NCBI GenBank assembly: GCA_013298025.1
Contig: JAAFJE010000003.1
Coordinates: forward strand, 248,001 to 312,000
Direction of reading: 5' to 3'
Length of the DNA: 64,000 nt
DNA from: Cytophagales bacterium
GTDB lineage: Bacteria > Bacteroidota > Bacteroidia > Cytophagales > Spirosomataceae
Below the pieces are notes generated by a model. That model was not told the origin of the DNA and did not search any database. It saw only the letters and a program-made list of their open reading frames with translations. Position 1 is the stretch's first letter. The number at the start of each line of letters is the position of its first letter. A program made the translations under genes and the position numbers. This document shows positions 36,817 through 45,236 of this stretch, one piece after another.

Positions 36817-37506
36817 ATGATTTTTATTTCTAAATGGCATAAAAACGGGGGAGTCAAGTTGCTTTTGTGGCTTGTGTTGTTTACGTATGCTCCTTGCTCT
36901 TTGGCACAATCATCGGTCAAAATAGCCAAAATGAAATACGCTGGCGGAGGCGATTGGTATTGCAATAAAACATCGTTGGGCAATCTCATCAAGTTTTGTA
37001 ATAGCAATCTTGATATGAATATTTTTCCAGAAGAAGACATCGTTGAACCGGGTAGTCCAGAATTATTTACTTATCCTTTTGTGCATTTGACGGGGCATGG
37101 TAATGTGGTGTTTTCAGATGCCGAGGCAAAGAATTTGAGGAAATATTTGTTGGCAGGTGGCTTTCTGCATATTGACGACAACTATGGATTAGATAAGTTT
37201 ATTCGGCGAGAAATGAAAAAGGTTTTTCCTGAACTCAATTTTGTAGAAGTACCTTTTTCGCATCCGATTTACCATAAAAAATATCAGTTTTCGGAAGGCT
37301 TGCCCAAGGTACACGAACACGATGGCAAGGCAGCACAAGGATTTGGATTATTCTGGGAAGGGCGTTTGTTGTGTTTTTATAGTTATGAATGTGACCTTGG
37401 CAATGGCTGGGAAGACCAATCGGTGTATAACGACCCTGAAAAAATACGGCAACAAGCCCTACGAATGGGAGCAAATCTACTCAGTTTTGCCCTAACCGAC
37501 CTATAA
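36817..37506 (+). CDS. DUF4159-family exported protein
   Basis: A 229-residue protein from the ATG at 36817. The signal peptide is about residues 14-30 (VKLLLWLVLFTYAPCSLAQ). An earlier in-frame ATG at 36742 would add a second hydrophobic segment; the shorter form gives a better signal. The rest matches DUF4159: KMKYAGGGDWYCNKTSLGNL, TGHGNVVFSDAEAKNLRKYL, GGFLHIDDNYGLD and a late GRLLCFYSYECDLGNGWED. The fold resembles a class I glutamine-amidotransferase-like domain. In other genomes the family is associated with MoxR/VWA gene clusters; none is seen here. Function is unknown. Confidence 0.8.
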   Translation: MIFISKWHKNGGVKLLLWLVLFTYAPCSLAQSSVKIAKMKYAGGGDWYCNKTSLGNLIKFCNSNLDMNIFPEEDIVEPGSPELFTYPFVHLTGHGNVVFSDAEAKNLRKYLLAGGFLHIDDNYGLDKFIRREMKKVFPELNFVEVPFSHPIYHKKYQFSEGLPKVHEHDGKAAQGFGLFWEGRLLCFYSYECDLGNGWEDQSVYNDPEKIRQQALRMGANLLSFALTDL

Positions 37507-37564
37507 TTCACTTGACATTTGTCAGAATTATTTGCTTTTTCAAACATTTTCCAATAACATAAAG

Positions 37565-37572
37565 TATATTTG
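37565..37572 (+). promoter_or_regulatory. -7 box of the desaturase gene
   Basis: TATATTTG, an exact TAnnTTTG match 26 bases before the ATG at 37599. The -33 TTG is not at the standard distance. Confidence 0.5.
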
Positions 37573-37598
37573 TCGTATCATTTAAAACACATTATCAC

Positions 37599-38360
37599 AT
37601 GCAATTGGTATTACCCGCATTCATTATTCACTGGTATTTGTCATTGTTTAGCCAAACATTTTTCTTGCACCGTTATTCGGCGCATAAAATGTTTTTGATG
37701 AACAAATTCTGGGAGCGTTTCTTTTATTTTTTAACGTACCTTTCGCAAGGCTCTTCGTATTTAAGCCCACGTGCGTATGCAATTTTGCACCGTATGCACC
37801 ACGCTTTTAGCGATACAGAAAAAGACCCTCATTCTCCGCATTTTTCAAGTAATGTATTTACGATGATGTGGAAAACAAAGGATATATATAATGCCTTGTT
37901 GAACAGCAAAACAAAAATCGAAGAGCGTTTCGACCACAACTACCCATACTCTGAGTTTATAGAGAAACTAGGCGACCACTGGATGTCGCGCATTGGTTGG
38001 GGTGTAGCTTACTCGGTATTCTACATTGTGGCGTATGTTTACTTCGACATGCACTGGGCGTTTTTCTTCTTGTTGCCTATCCATTTCTTGATGGGCCCTA
38101 TTCACGGAGCGATTGTTAACTGGTCTGGTCATAAATATGGATACCAAAACTTTGATAACCAGGATAAATCAAGAAACTCGTTGATTTTCGATTTCTTGAT
38201 GTTGGGCGAATTATTCCAAAACAACCACCACAAATTGCCTAACAGCATGAACTTTGGTGCAAAATGGTATGAAGTTGACCCTACGTACCCTGTTATCAAA
38301 ATGTTAACTTGGTTGAGAATTATTCGTCCGAACGTAAAACCGGCTGATGCCAAGTTTTAA
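37599..38360 (+). CDS. Membrane fatty acyl desaturase
   Basis: A 253-residue desaturase with four membrane helices. Metal-binding His boxes are HRYSAH (residues about 24-29) and HRMHH (about 66-70). The third box reads QNNHH in LGELFQNNHHKLPN where acyl-CoA desaturases usually have HNNHH. The NWSGHKYG motif adds another His. The family introduces a cis double bond (often delta-9) using a di-iron centre, adjusting membrane fluidity. No ferredoxin or cytochrome b5 domain is fused, so the electron donor is separate. It has its own promoter box and a shared terminator. Confidence 0.9.
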   Translation: MQLVLPAFIIHWYLSLFSQTFFLHRYSAHKMFLMNKFWERFFYFLTYLSQGSSYLSPRAYAILHRMHHAFSDTEKDPHSPHFSSNVFTMMWKTKDIYNALLNSKTKIEERFDHNYPYSEFIEKLGDHWMSRIGWGVAYSVFYIVAYVYFDMHWAFFFLLPIHFLMGPIHGAIVNWSGHKYGYQNFDNQDKSRNSLIFDFLMLGELFQNNHHKLPNSMNFGAKWYEVDPTYPVIKMLTWLRIIRPNVKPADAKF

Positions 38361-38438
38361 ATGAGTTTGTAAGTGTGAATGGTTTTATGATGAAAAACAT
38401 TGTACTTACATCTCTTTACCACTGTTGAATAAGACATA

Positions 38439-38470
38439 ACAAAAAAGGCTCAGTCATGAGCCTTTTTTGT
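38439..38470. terminator. Bidirectional terminator between desaturase and E2 genes
   Basis: Perfect 14-base arms ACAAAAAAGGCTCA and TGAGCCTTTTTTGT, loop GTCA. Confidence 0.92.
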
Positions 38471-38480
38471 TTGATAAGTA

Positions 38481-39767
38481 CTACAAAATGCTTCTATCTA
38501 GCTCGAATGCTTCTAGGTAATCGGAAACACGCTTCAAGAATTGTCCGCCCAACGAGCCATCTACAATGCGGTGGTCATACGAATGAGAGATAAACATTTT
38601 ATGACGAATCCCAATCAAATCGCCTTGAGGCGTTTCGATAACGGCTGGCTTCTTCTGAATAGCCCCAAATGCCATAATAGCCACTTGTGGCTGCACAATA
38701 ATAGGCGTTCCCATCACATTGCCAAAAGTGCCAATATTTGAAACTGTATAAGTGCCTCCTTCCAAATCTTCGGGCTTGAGCTTGTTTTCTCTGGCTCGTT
38801 TAGAAAGGTCATTTACTTTTTTGGTTAGACCCACCAAATTGTAATTATCGGCCTGATGAATCACCGGTACAATGAGGTTGCCATTGGGTAAGGCTACAGC
38901 CAAACCAATGTTGATGGCTTTTTTGTAAATAATTTTATCGCCATCGACCGAGGCATTGATTTTACGAAAATCTTTGATAGCCTTAATGACCGCTTCGAGC
39001 AAAATAGGCGTGTAGGTAATATTTTCGCCGTATTCTTTCTTAAAACTCTCTTTTACTTTTTCACGCCAAAGAACAATATTGGTCATGTCGGTTTCTACAA
39101 AAGACGATACGTGCGGTGCTATGCGTTTTGAATCGACCATCCGCTCGGCTATCATTTTACGCATTCTGTCCATTTGTACAATCTCGTCTTCTCCCGAAAT
39201 ACTAACAGCCACTGGGGCTACTGCTACAGGACTAGCAGCGATGTTCGGCGTACTTTTTTGTTGCTTTTGTTTGATATAAGCAAACAAATCATGCTTCGTA
39301 ACACGACCATCAAGACCAGAGCCTTTGATGCCGTTCAGTTCTTCTATACTGATGCCTTCTTCCTTGCTGATGCTCAGTACCAAAGGCGAATAAAACTTAT
39401 GGGCATGGCTGTTGGTAGCTGGGATAGGGTCGATGGCTATACCCGTAAGTGCCTGAATTTCTTGGATTTCTTGCGTAAGATTTTCGGCTATAACTGCTGG
39501 CGTTTCTTCCTGAACCGCTGTGGCTGCATTGGTTTCTAGCACACAAATAGGCTTGCCAATCACCGCAATTTCGCCTTCTTGTACTAAAATCTCTTTGATA
39601 ATTCCACTATGCGATGAGGGTACTTCGGTATCTATTTTGTCGGTAGCAACTTCCAATAGATATTCGTCTGCCTCGATACGTTCTCCTACTTTTTTCAACC
39701 ATGAAAGCACCGTAGCTTCCATGATACTTTCGCCCATTTTGGGCATCATAATCTCTATTTGAGCCAT
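38481..39767 (-). CDS. Dihydrolipoamide acyltransferase (2-oxo acid dehydrogenase E2)
   Basis: A 428-residue E2. The lipoyl domain (1-80) has the lipoylated Lys in EVATDKIDTEVPS. The peripheral subunit-binding domain is near 130-165 (SPLVLSISKEEGISIEELNG, GSGLDGRVTKHDL). The catalytic domain ends in HSYDHRIVDGSLGGQF with the acyl-transfer His. The lipoyl sequence and single lipoyl domain fit a branched-chain or oxoglutarate-type complex rather than a multi-lipoyl PDH; which one is unclear. E1 and E3 genes are not adjacent. It starts four bases after the cinA stop, so the two are cotranscribed. Confidence 0.9.
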   Translation of the reverse strand: MAQIEIMMPKMGESIMEATVLSWLKKVGERIEADEYLLEVATDKIDTEVPSSHSGIIKEILVQEGEIAVIGKPICVLETNAATAVQEETPAVIAENLTQEIQEIQALTGIAIDPIPATNSHAHKFYSPLVLSISKEEGISIEELNGIKGSGLDGRVTKHDLFAYIKQKQQKSTPNIAASPVAVAPVAVSISGEDEIVQMDRMRKMIAERMVDSKRIAPHVSSFVETDMTNIVLWREKVKESFKKEYGENITYTPILLEAVIKAIKDFRKINASVDGDKIIYKKAINIGLAVALPNGNLIVPVIHQADNYNLVGLTKKVNDLSKRARENKLKPEDLEGGTYTVSNIGTFGNVMGTPIIVQPQVAIMAFGAIQKKPAVIETPQGDLIGIRHKMFISHSYDHRIVDGSLGGQFLKRVSDYLEAFELDRSIL

Positions 39768-39771
39768 ACAA

Positions 39772-41010
39772 TTATGCCATTTTTTTTCTTAATAAATTGA
39801 GAATGTTGATGGATGTCAAATGAATATTTTGTTCTCTGAAACCGCCAAGTTGTAATTTTTGTGTAAAAACCTCGGTAGGCGTAGCCAAGGCTATCCAGAT
39901 TGTGCCTACGGGTTTTTCGGGTGTACCGCCATCGGGGCCTGCAATGCCACTGGTGGCCAATCCGTAAGTAGTGCCAAGTAACTGTCTGACGTTCAAAGCC
40001 ATTTCGCTAACCGTTTGTTCCGAAACAGCCCCAAATGTGGCAAGTGTTTCGGGCTTTACGCCTAAAACCTGTATTTTTACGCTATTGTCATACGCCACTA
40101 CACCGCCATAAAAATACGCCGATGAACCAGGGTTTTTGGTAAATTGATGTGCCAAATACCCACCTGTACAACTTTCGGCAACAGCGATGGTTTGCTTTCG
40201 GGCTTGTAGCATATTGCCGATAGCCTTGTCTAATTCGATGTCTTCTAAGGCATATACATAGTCGCTGATTTGTGGCAAAACAAGGTCGATAGCGGCTTTT
40301 ACTTCGGCTTCGATGGCAGACAAGCTTTGTCCTACGCCCGTTAGTCGGAGTTTTACGCTGCCCATGCTAGGCAAATACGCCAATTTGAGGTGCGGAGGAA
40401 GGGCTTCTTCCCAATCTACAATTTTTTCGGCCAAAATAGATTCACCAATGCCCACCGTGCGAACAATTTGATGAAAATAGACTGCTGTACTAAAATGCGA
40501 TTGCAACCTAGGCAATACCTCGTCTTGCATGAGGCCTTTCATTTCGTAAGGCACGCCGGGCATCGACACATATATTACGCCATTGACCTCAAACCACATC
40601 CCTGGAGCCGTTCCGAGCTTGTTGGGCAGGTACAAGGCATTGCTGGGCAATTCGGCTTGTCCGAAGTTCAAGCCTGTCACTTCTCGTCCTCTTTTCCGAA
40701 AAAAAGCGTGCAAATCTGCTAAAGCCTGGGCGTGTGTAATGAGCTGTATGCCAAAGAAATCGCATAAAGTTTTCTTCGTAATATCGTCTTTGGTGGGACC
40801 CAATCCGCCCGTAATTAATACAATATCTACTCGTTGCGAAGCCTCAGCAAGGATGTCGAGAATAACCTGTGCTTGGTCGCCCACCGAAGATTTCCTAAAG
40901 GTTTTGATGCCAATTTTATCCAGTGCCGCACTAATCCATTGGGTATTGGTATCGGTGATTTGTCCATATAAAATCTCATCTCCAATCGTGATGATTTCAG
41001 CTTTAATCAT
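39772..41010 (-). CDS. cinA: CinA-family protein (nicotinamide-nucleotide amidohydrolase)
   Basis: A 412-residue protein from the ATG at 41010 (MIKAEIITIGDEILYGQITD), the classic CinA start. The longer frame to 41064 lies in the promoter. The N-terminal MoCF/COG1058 domain (1-170) carries ITGGLGPTKDDITK. The C-terminal CinA domain (about 255-410) carries IAVAESCTGGYLAHQFT and ATSGIAGPDGGTPEKPVGTI. The family deamidates NMN to NaMN and has ADP-ribose pyrophosphatase activity in some members. It is the first gene of a two-gene operon with E2, an arrangement without an obvious metabolic link. Confidence 0.94.
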   Translation of the reverse strand: MIKAEIITIGDEILYGQITDTNTQWISAALDKIGIKTFRKSSVGDQAQVILDILAEASQRVDIVLITGGLGPTKDDITKKTLCDFFGIQLITHAQALADLHAFFRKRGREVTGLNFGQAELPSNALYLPNKLGTAPGMWFEVNGVIYVSMPGVPYEMKGLMQDEVLPRLQSHFSTAVYFHQIVRTVGIGESILAEKIVDWEEALPPHLKLAYLPSMGSVKLRLTGVGQSLSAIEAEVKAAIDLVLPQISDYVYALEDIELDKAIGNMLQARKQTIAVAESCTGGYLAHQFTKNPGSSAYFYGGVVAYDNSVKIQVLGVKPETLATFGAVSEQTVSEMALNVRQLLGTTYGLATSGIAGPDGGTPEKPVGTIWIALATPTEVFTQKLQLGGFREQNIHLTSINILNLLRKKMA

Positions 41011-41035
41011 AAGCGATATGTATTTAATTTTTGTG

Positions 41036-41065
41036 CAAAAATAGTTTTTATTTTTCATGCACAAA
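41036..41065 (-). promoter_or_regulatory. Promoter of cinA-E2
   Basis: Minus strand: TTTG ending at 41062, 18 bases, then TATTTTTG at 41043-41036. The leader to the ATG at 41010 is about 20 bases. Confidence 0.65.
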
Positions 41066-41255
41066 GGAAATAGGCTTGCTATCTCAAATAAATGACCTCA
41101 GAAGGCTTGTGGCTAGGCAATATTTTCTACACATTGCTGCGAGGTCTATACGAATTTCATTAATTTTGTCAATCATTACACAATTTATGTACTTTTATCG
41201 TTTACATGGCTGACATCCTGATGAATGTTGGAATTTTTAACGAAAAACGAATTTT

Positions 41256-41990
41256 ATGAAAAAAGTCATTCTTGGAGTATGTTTTCTTACTTCTTTCGCC
41301 TTGAGTAGCTGCCAGTCGCAAAACTGGGGTAATGTGATTAAACAAGCCAACGATGTATTGGCCAATGCCGCTAAAACGCCCCTGACCACCGAAGAAATTG
41401 GCAGAGGGTTGAAAGAAGCCCTCACGGTAGGTATCAAAAATAGCTCTTCGCAGGCTTCGGCTGTTAATGGGTATTTGGGCAATGAAACCATCAAGCTTTT
41501 GTTTCCACCCGAAGCCCGCAAGGTAGAAGAAAAACTCCGCCAAATCGGCTTGGGTAGCGAATGTGATAAGTTTATTGCTACGCTCAACAAAGGTGCTGAA
41601 AATGCCGCTGCCAAAGCAGTGCCGATTTTTGTGGATGCTATCACAAAAATGACGATTCAAGATGCCCTCAGTATTTTGAAAGGCGATAAAGATGCCGCTA
41701 CAGCTTACCTCAAAAGAACTTCTTCAGAAGCCCTTACCCAAGCGTTTAGCCCGATTATGGAGCAGGCCATCAATTCGACAGGAGCAACAAAAATGTACAC
41801 CGATTTGGCATCTACGTACAATAAAATTCCTTTTGTGCAAAAAATCAATCCAGATTTGAAAGCTTATGCAACTCAAAAGGCCATAGATGGGTTCTTCTTG
41901 TTGGTAGCACAAGAAGAACAAAAGATTCGTGAAAATCCTGCTGCACGTGTAACCGACCTCCTCAAACGAGTGTTTGGCAGCAATAACTAA
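41256..41990 (+). CDS. DUF4197-family lipoprotein
   Basis: A 244-residue protein with lipobox LSSC after a hydrophobic segment (VILGVCFLTSFALSSC), so it is lipid-anchored. The rest is the helical DUF4197 domain: LTTEEIGRGLKEALTVGIKNSS, MTIQDALSILKGDKDAATAYL, and an end ITRVTDLLKRVFG-like helix. Function is unknown. gldC follows after only 12 bases, so they share a transcript and possibly a link to cell-surface motility. Confidence 0.88.
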   Translation: MKKVILGVCFLTSFALSSCQSQNWGNVIKQANDVLANAAKTPLTTEEIGRGLKEALTVGIKNSSSQASAVNGYLGNETIKLLFPPEARKVEEKLRQIGLGSECDKFIATLNKGAENAAAKAVPIFVDAITKMTIQDALSILKGDKDAATAYLKRTSSEALTQAFSPIMEQAINSTGATKMYTDLASTYNKIPFVQKINPDLKAYATQKAIDGFFLLVAQEEQKIRENPAARVTDLLKRVFGSNN

Positions 41991-42002
41991 TTTATTATTC
42001 GC

Positions 42003-42362
42003 ATGAAAAAATCAGAAATTCATTTTCAAGTAAACTTAGACGAACAAAATATTCCTGAACAAATCCAATGGTCGGCCACCGATAACCCTAATGAAGGGGT
42101 TGATGAAACTAAGTCGGTTTTTATCGGGGTTTGGGACCACTACCATAAAGGTACACTTGCCTTGCCTTTGTGGACTAAAGATATGGATGTGTTTGAAATG
42201 AAACGATTCTATATTGAACTTATGGGAAGTATTGCCGACTCGACTGTACGTGCTACTGGCGACCAAAAAATGGCGATGAAAATAGAAGATGTATGTCGTG
42301 TGCTAACGAAAGAATTGCAAGAAGAAATCAAAGCCGCACAACAACAGCAACAACAACAATAA
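42003..42362 (+). CDS. gldC: Gliding motility protein GldC
   Basis: A 119-residue cytoplasmic protein matching GldC: KSEIHFQVNLDEQNIPEQIQ, then WSATDNP and MEIKRFYIELMGSIADS-like text (here VFEMKRFYIELMGSIADSTV). In Flavobacterium GldC assists gliding but is not absolutely required. The C-terminus is seven glutamines encoded by a CAA/CAG run (42339-42359), which could vary in length without changing frame. It follows a DUF4197 lipoprotein gene in the same operon. Confidence 0.9.
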   Translation: MKKSEIHFQVNLDEQNIPEQIQWSATDNPNEGVDETKSVFIGVWDHYHKGTLALPLWTKDMDVFEMKRFYIELMGSIADSTVRATGDQKMAMKIEDVCRVLTKELQEEIKAAQQQQQQQ

Positions 42363-42381
42363 AGGGAAATTGTGAATGAGT

Positions 42382-42468
42382 GAATTGTGAGTTAGTGTTT
42401 TGTTTTTCAGGAGATTATGTTTTTTAAAAATTGAAACAATAATTCGCTCATTCACTAACTTACAATTC
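42382..42468. repeat. Imperfect inverted repeat carrying the AATTGTGAGTTAGTG element
   Basis: Arms GAATTGTGAGTTAGTG (42382-42397) and CACTAACTTACAATTC (42453-42468), 15 of 16 bases complementary, 55 bases apart. The left arm is identical to the element at 22518-22532. The inner part is T- and A-rich. It looks like a small mobile repeat (MITE- or REP-like) after gldC. Confidence 0.6.
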
Positions 42469-42511
42469 TGAATTGATACTTCTCCGTTCCAATTTCAAAA
42501 CTCACATTGGT

Positions 42512-42540
42512 CCCCTTTCAGCTTGAAAGGGGCTTTTTTT
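42512..42540 (+). terminator. Terminator after gldC
   Basis: Arms CCCCTTTCA (42512-42520) and TGAAAGGGG (42524-42532), loop GCT, followed by CTTTTTTT. Confidence 0.9.
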
Positions 42541-42569
42541 GAATATTGTTATCCAAAATACTAAATTTT

Positions 42570-43601
42570 ATGAAAAAAATTATATTATCTTGTGTCCTTT
42601 CTACTTGTTTTTTTGCGGTAAGCATGGGACAAAAAGGCGTAAGTTTCTTGACCGACGGCAATCTCCGAACGGTTTTCGATAGGGCGAAAATGCAAAATAA
42701 GAAGGTAATGTTAGAAGCGTATTCGCCTACTTGTCATATTTGTCAGGCTTTCAAAACGACTTTTGCCCAAGCAGCCGTAGGCGATTTGTACAATAAAAAT
42801 TTTATCAGCTATCAACTCGACGTAAATACGCCCGAAGCCTTGGCTTTTTTACAAAAACAACGCATCATGATTCCGTCAACGCCAACGCTGTTGTTTTTCG
42901 ACAACAATGTGAGTCCAATACACGTGGCTGTGATGACCGAAGGTGGCAACACCGCTACCGTGTTGCTCGACGAAGCCCAGAAAGCTTTAGACCCCAAACG
43001 TCGCACGGCAAGCTTTAAAAATGCTTTTTTAGCAGGAAAAAGAGAGCCTAGTTTTTTGGTAGAATACGCCTTTGTGGCACGCATCATGCGTGATACCACC
43101 GATAACATCACGGCCATGCGGGCTTATGCAAATAAAATTTCCCCTAAAGATTACCTCAGTCATAGCAATTTTGCTTTACTACAAAAAGTAATATTCGACG
43201 ACGAAAACCCGATGTTTGTTTATATGATGCAACATTTATCTAAATTTCAAGCCAAATTTGGAAAGCCATTGGTGAAGCAAGTCGCCGAAAATATCTTGTT
43301 AAATTCGCTTTATACCAGTAGGGCTAATTTTTATTCGCTCAGTAAAATTCAAACCATTAAAAGCCATTTTACTCAATTAGGTTTATCGCCAAGCGACATC
43401 AACAAGCGTATTTTTAGGGAAGAAGCCGCCGCCCTATTCAAGGCTGGCAAAGCCAACGAAGCCATCAAAGTGCTAGAAAGTATGATAGATGCCAGTACCA
43501 ACAAAAATGGCTACGGGTATTTGAGCAATTTTGTCAGAAGCCATACAAGCGATAAAAACGCCCTCGCTAAAGCTGCTCAGTGGGCTGCCAAAGCACAATA
43601 A
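42570..43601 (+). CDS. Exported thioredoxin-like protein with CHIC motif
   Basis: A 343-residue protein from the ATG at 42570, with the signal peptide KKIILSCVLSTCFFAVSMGQ. The thioredoxin fold is at residues about 25-140, with active site CHIC in EAYSPTCHICQAF and cis-Pro in IMIPSTPTLLFFD. The C-terminal 200 residues are helical with a TPR-like ending (AAALFKAGKANEAIKVLESM). It probably reduces or monitors disulfides in the periplasm. The partner is unknown. It is downstream of gldC but separated by a terminator. Confidence 0.82.
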   Translation: MKKIILSCVLSTCFFAVSMGQKGVSFLTDGNLRTVFDRAKMQNKKVMLEAYSPTCHICQAFKTTFAQAAVGDLYNKNFISYQLDVNTPEALAFLQKQRIMIPSTPTLLFFDNNVSPIHVAVMTEGGNTATVLLDEAQKALDPKRRTASFKNAFLAGKREPSFLVEYAFVARIMRDTTDNITAMRAYANKISPKDYLSHSNFALLQKVIFDDENPMFVYMMQHLSKFQAKFGKPLVKQVAENILLNSLYTSRANFYSLSKIQTIKSHFTQLGLSPSDINKRIFREEAAALFKAGKANEAIKVLESMIDASTNKNGYGYLSNFVRSHTSDKNALAKAAQWAAKAQ

Positions 43602-44014
43602 AATAAACCTGATGTAGGGGTAATGCGACAACGCCAAAATCCCTACATCATAGCCCTATTTTTACGCCAATCAAATTCTTCTTTTCTTGAACATATTCAT
43701 AAAATAATTTGTTACACCCTTGTAAGTCTTATACAAAGCTTAAATGTTTGTTTAGTCTTTTTGTAAAAATATTCAACAAATCAAAACCTTATAGGTATTA
43801 TCACTGTTGTATAAAGTAGAACAAACAATCTGCTGTTTTGTATAAAAGTGTTGCTGACAACCTTTCAGACGACTTTTATGCAAGTGTTTACATTAGCCCA
43901 GTCGATGCTGTTTATTTCGTGTCAGACAAAACGTTTGACTTGCCTAATTTTCAAGAAAAGCAAGTTTGTCTTACACTTTCAGGCTGTTCAGATGTCCTAA
44001 ACCACCAAAACAAC
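43602..44014. other. Leader region before the pterin operon
   Basis: A 413-base gap. No exact TAnnTTTG box is found. From 43838 the frame is open into the next gene, giving 59 codons without family similarity. A hairpin with CTTGC (43939-43943 region) against GCAAG and outer GACAAA/TTTGTC pairings lies at about 43924-43971, which could be a structured leader. I cannot match it to a known riboswitch. Confidence 0.5.
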
Positions 44015-44434
44015 ATGAGTAATAAGCGTGTAGCGGTGTTCAGAAAAGAACACTTTAATGCCGCACATCGCCTGCATAATCCGAATTGGTCGGACGAACG
44101 CAATGAGCGTGTGTATGGAAAATGTAACAATCCGAATTATCATGGGCATAACTATGAACTAATCGTGCAAGTAATAGGAGAACTTGACCCCGACACTGGT
44201 TATGTTATTGATATGAAGGTTTTGAGTGAATTAATTCAAACAGAAATTATCGAGTTACTCGACCACAAAAACTTAAATCTCGACGTAGAAGCCTTCAAAG
44301 ACCTGAATCCTTCTGCCGAAAACATCGCCATTGTTATTTATGAGGTGCTTAGAAGCAAACTCAATTCAAACTTAGACCTTAAAATTCGCTTATATGAAAC
44401 AGAACGAAACTTTGTTGAATACCCTGTTGCTTGA
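44015..44434 (+). CDS. 6-pyruvoyl-tetrahydropterin synthase-like protein
   Basis: A 139-residue T-fold enzyme from the ATG at 44015 (MSNKRVAVFRKEHFNAAHRL). Zinc ligands are His in FNAAHRL and the pair in YHGHNYE. GKCNNPNYHGHNYE matches the animal-type PTPS pattern GKCNNPN-HGHNY with its catalytic Cys, rather than the QueD pattern. This favours PTPS activity (dihydroneopterin triphosphate to 6-pyruvoyltetrahydropterin). The C-terminus has the conserved Glu in RLYETERNFVEY. folE starts 41 bases before its stop, so translation is coupled. A 59-codon N-terminal extension is open but not family-like. Confidence 0.88.
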   Translation: MSNKRVAVFRKEHFNAAHRLHNPNWSDERNERVYGKCNNPNYHGHNYELIVQVIGELDPDTGYVIDMKVLSELIQTEIIELLDHKNLNLDVEAFKDLNPSAENIAIVIYEVLRSKLNSNLDLKIRLYETERNFVEYPVA

Positions 44435-45095
44435 GCAAGACAGATTGTTGCTTTCGGATGAAGAAATAGGGGACGAACACATCAGCACTTCGGTAGAAAC
44501 GCCACTCCGTTCCGATGCGTTTGACCTAAGTGATGAAGAAAAAATGCGTAAAATTGAATACCATTTCAGAGAAATCATGGAAACGCTGGGCTTAGACCTC
44601 AGCGACGACTCGCTGAAAGGAACGCCCAAACGAGTAGCTAAAATGTATATTCAAGAGATTTTTAGCGGTCTCGACCCCAAAAATAAGCCTCGTATTGCTT
44701 TATTTGCCAATAAATACCAATACAATGAAATGTTGGTAGAAAAGAATATTTCTTTCTACTCTAATTGCGAGCATCACTTTGTACCTATTTTTGGCAAAGC
44801 ACACGTTGCCTACATCGCCAATGGCAAAGTGGTAGGCTTGTCGAAACTCAACCGTATTGTGCAATATTTTGCCAAACGTCCACAGGTACAAGAACGCCTT
44901 ACCATGCAGATTGCCCGTGAGTTGCAACAGATGCTCGGCACCGACGACGTGGCTGTGCTGATAGATGCCAAACATTTGTGCGTAGCATCGAGAGGTGTAA
45001 AAGACGAAACCTCTTCTACGGTCACTTCTTTTTACGGAGGAAAATTTCAAGAAGATGCTACCCGACAAGCATTTTTGCAATACATTGCCCAATAG
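44394..45095 (+). CDS. folE: GTP cyclohydrolase I
   Basis: A 233-residue FolE. The first 50 residues are a poorly conserved extension. The core has the zinc ligands in SNCEHHFVPIFGKAHVAYI and LCVASRGVKDETS, with KVVGLSKLNRIVQYFAKRPQVQE as the family signature. It converts GTP to 7,8-dihydroneopterin triphosphate, feeding folate or biopterin. The overlap with the PTPS-like gene upstream points to a tetrahydropterin cofactor rather than folate alone. A terminator-like hairpin follows at 45132. Confidence 0.96.
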   Translation: MKQNETLLNTLLLEQDRLLLSDEEIGDEHISTSVETPLRSDAFDLSDEEKMRKIEYHFREIMETLGLDLSDDSLKGTPKRVAKMYIQEIFSGLDPKNKPRIALFANKYQYNEMLVEKNISFYSNCEHHFVPIFGKAHVAYIANGKVVGLSKLNRIVQYFAKRPQVQERLTMQIARELQQMLGTDDVAVLIDAKHLCVASRGVKDETSSTVTSFYGGKFQEDATRQAFLQYIAQ

Positions 45096-45131
45096 CATGG
45101 CTTAAAACTAGGCTTTTCAAAACATTTTCTG

Positions 45132-45164
45132 ACCTCTTGGGTTTAATACCTAAGAGGTTTTTTG
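45132..45164 (+). terminator. Terminator after folE
   Basis: Arms ACCTCTT (45132-45138) and AAGAGGT (45152-45158) with extra G-C pairs inside, then TTTTTG. It separates folE from the SDR gene, perhaps as a partial attenuator. Confidence 0.7.
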
Positions 45165-45236
45165 TTTAATTTTTTGTATGGATAAATTAAACAAAAAACT
45201 AAAAAGCAAATTTCATTCTTACCCATTTATTTGTAT

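Noticed and set aside
42382-42468. Insertion sequence
   Set aside because: The inverted arms are only 87 bases end to end and enclose no reading frame, so at most a small non-autonomous repeat.
43602-44014. preQ1 or folate riboswitch before the pterin genes
   Set aside because: I could pair only one simple hairpin; no recognisable pseudoknot core or conserved loop of those classes.
44700-45098. A 132-codon minus-strand frame over folE
   Set aside because: Antisense to a clear folE gene, with no motif.
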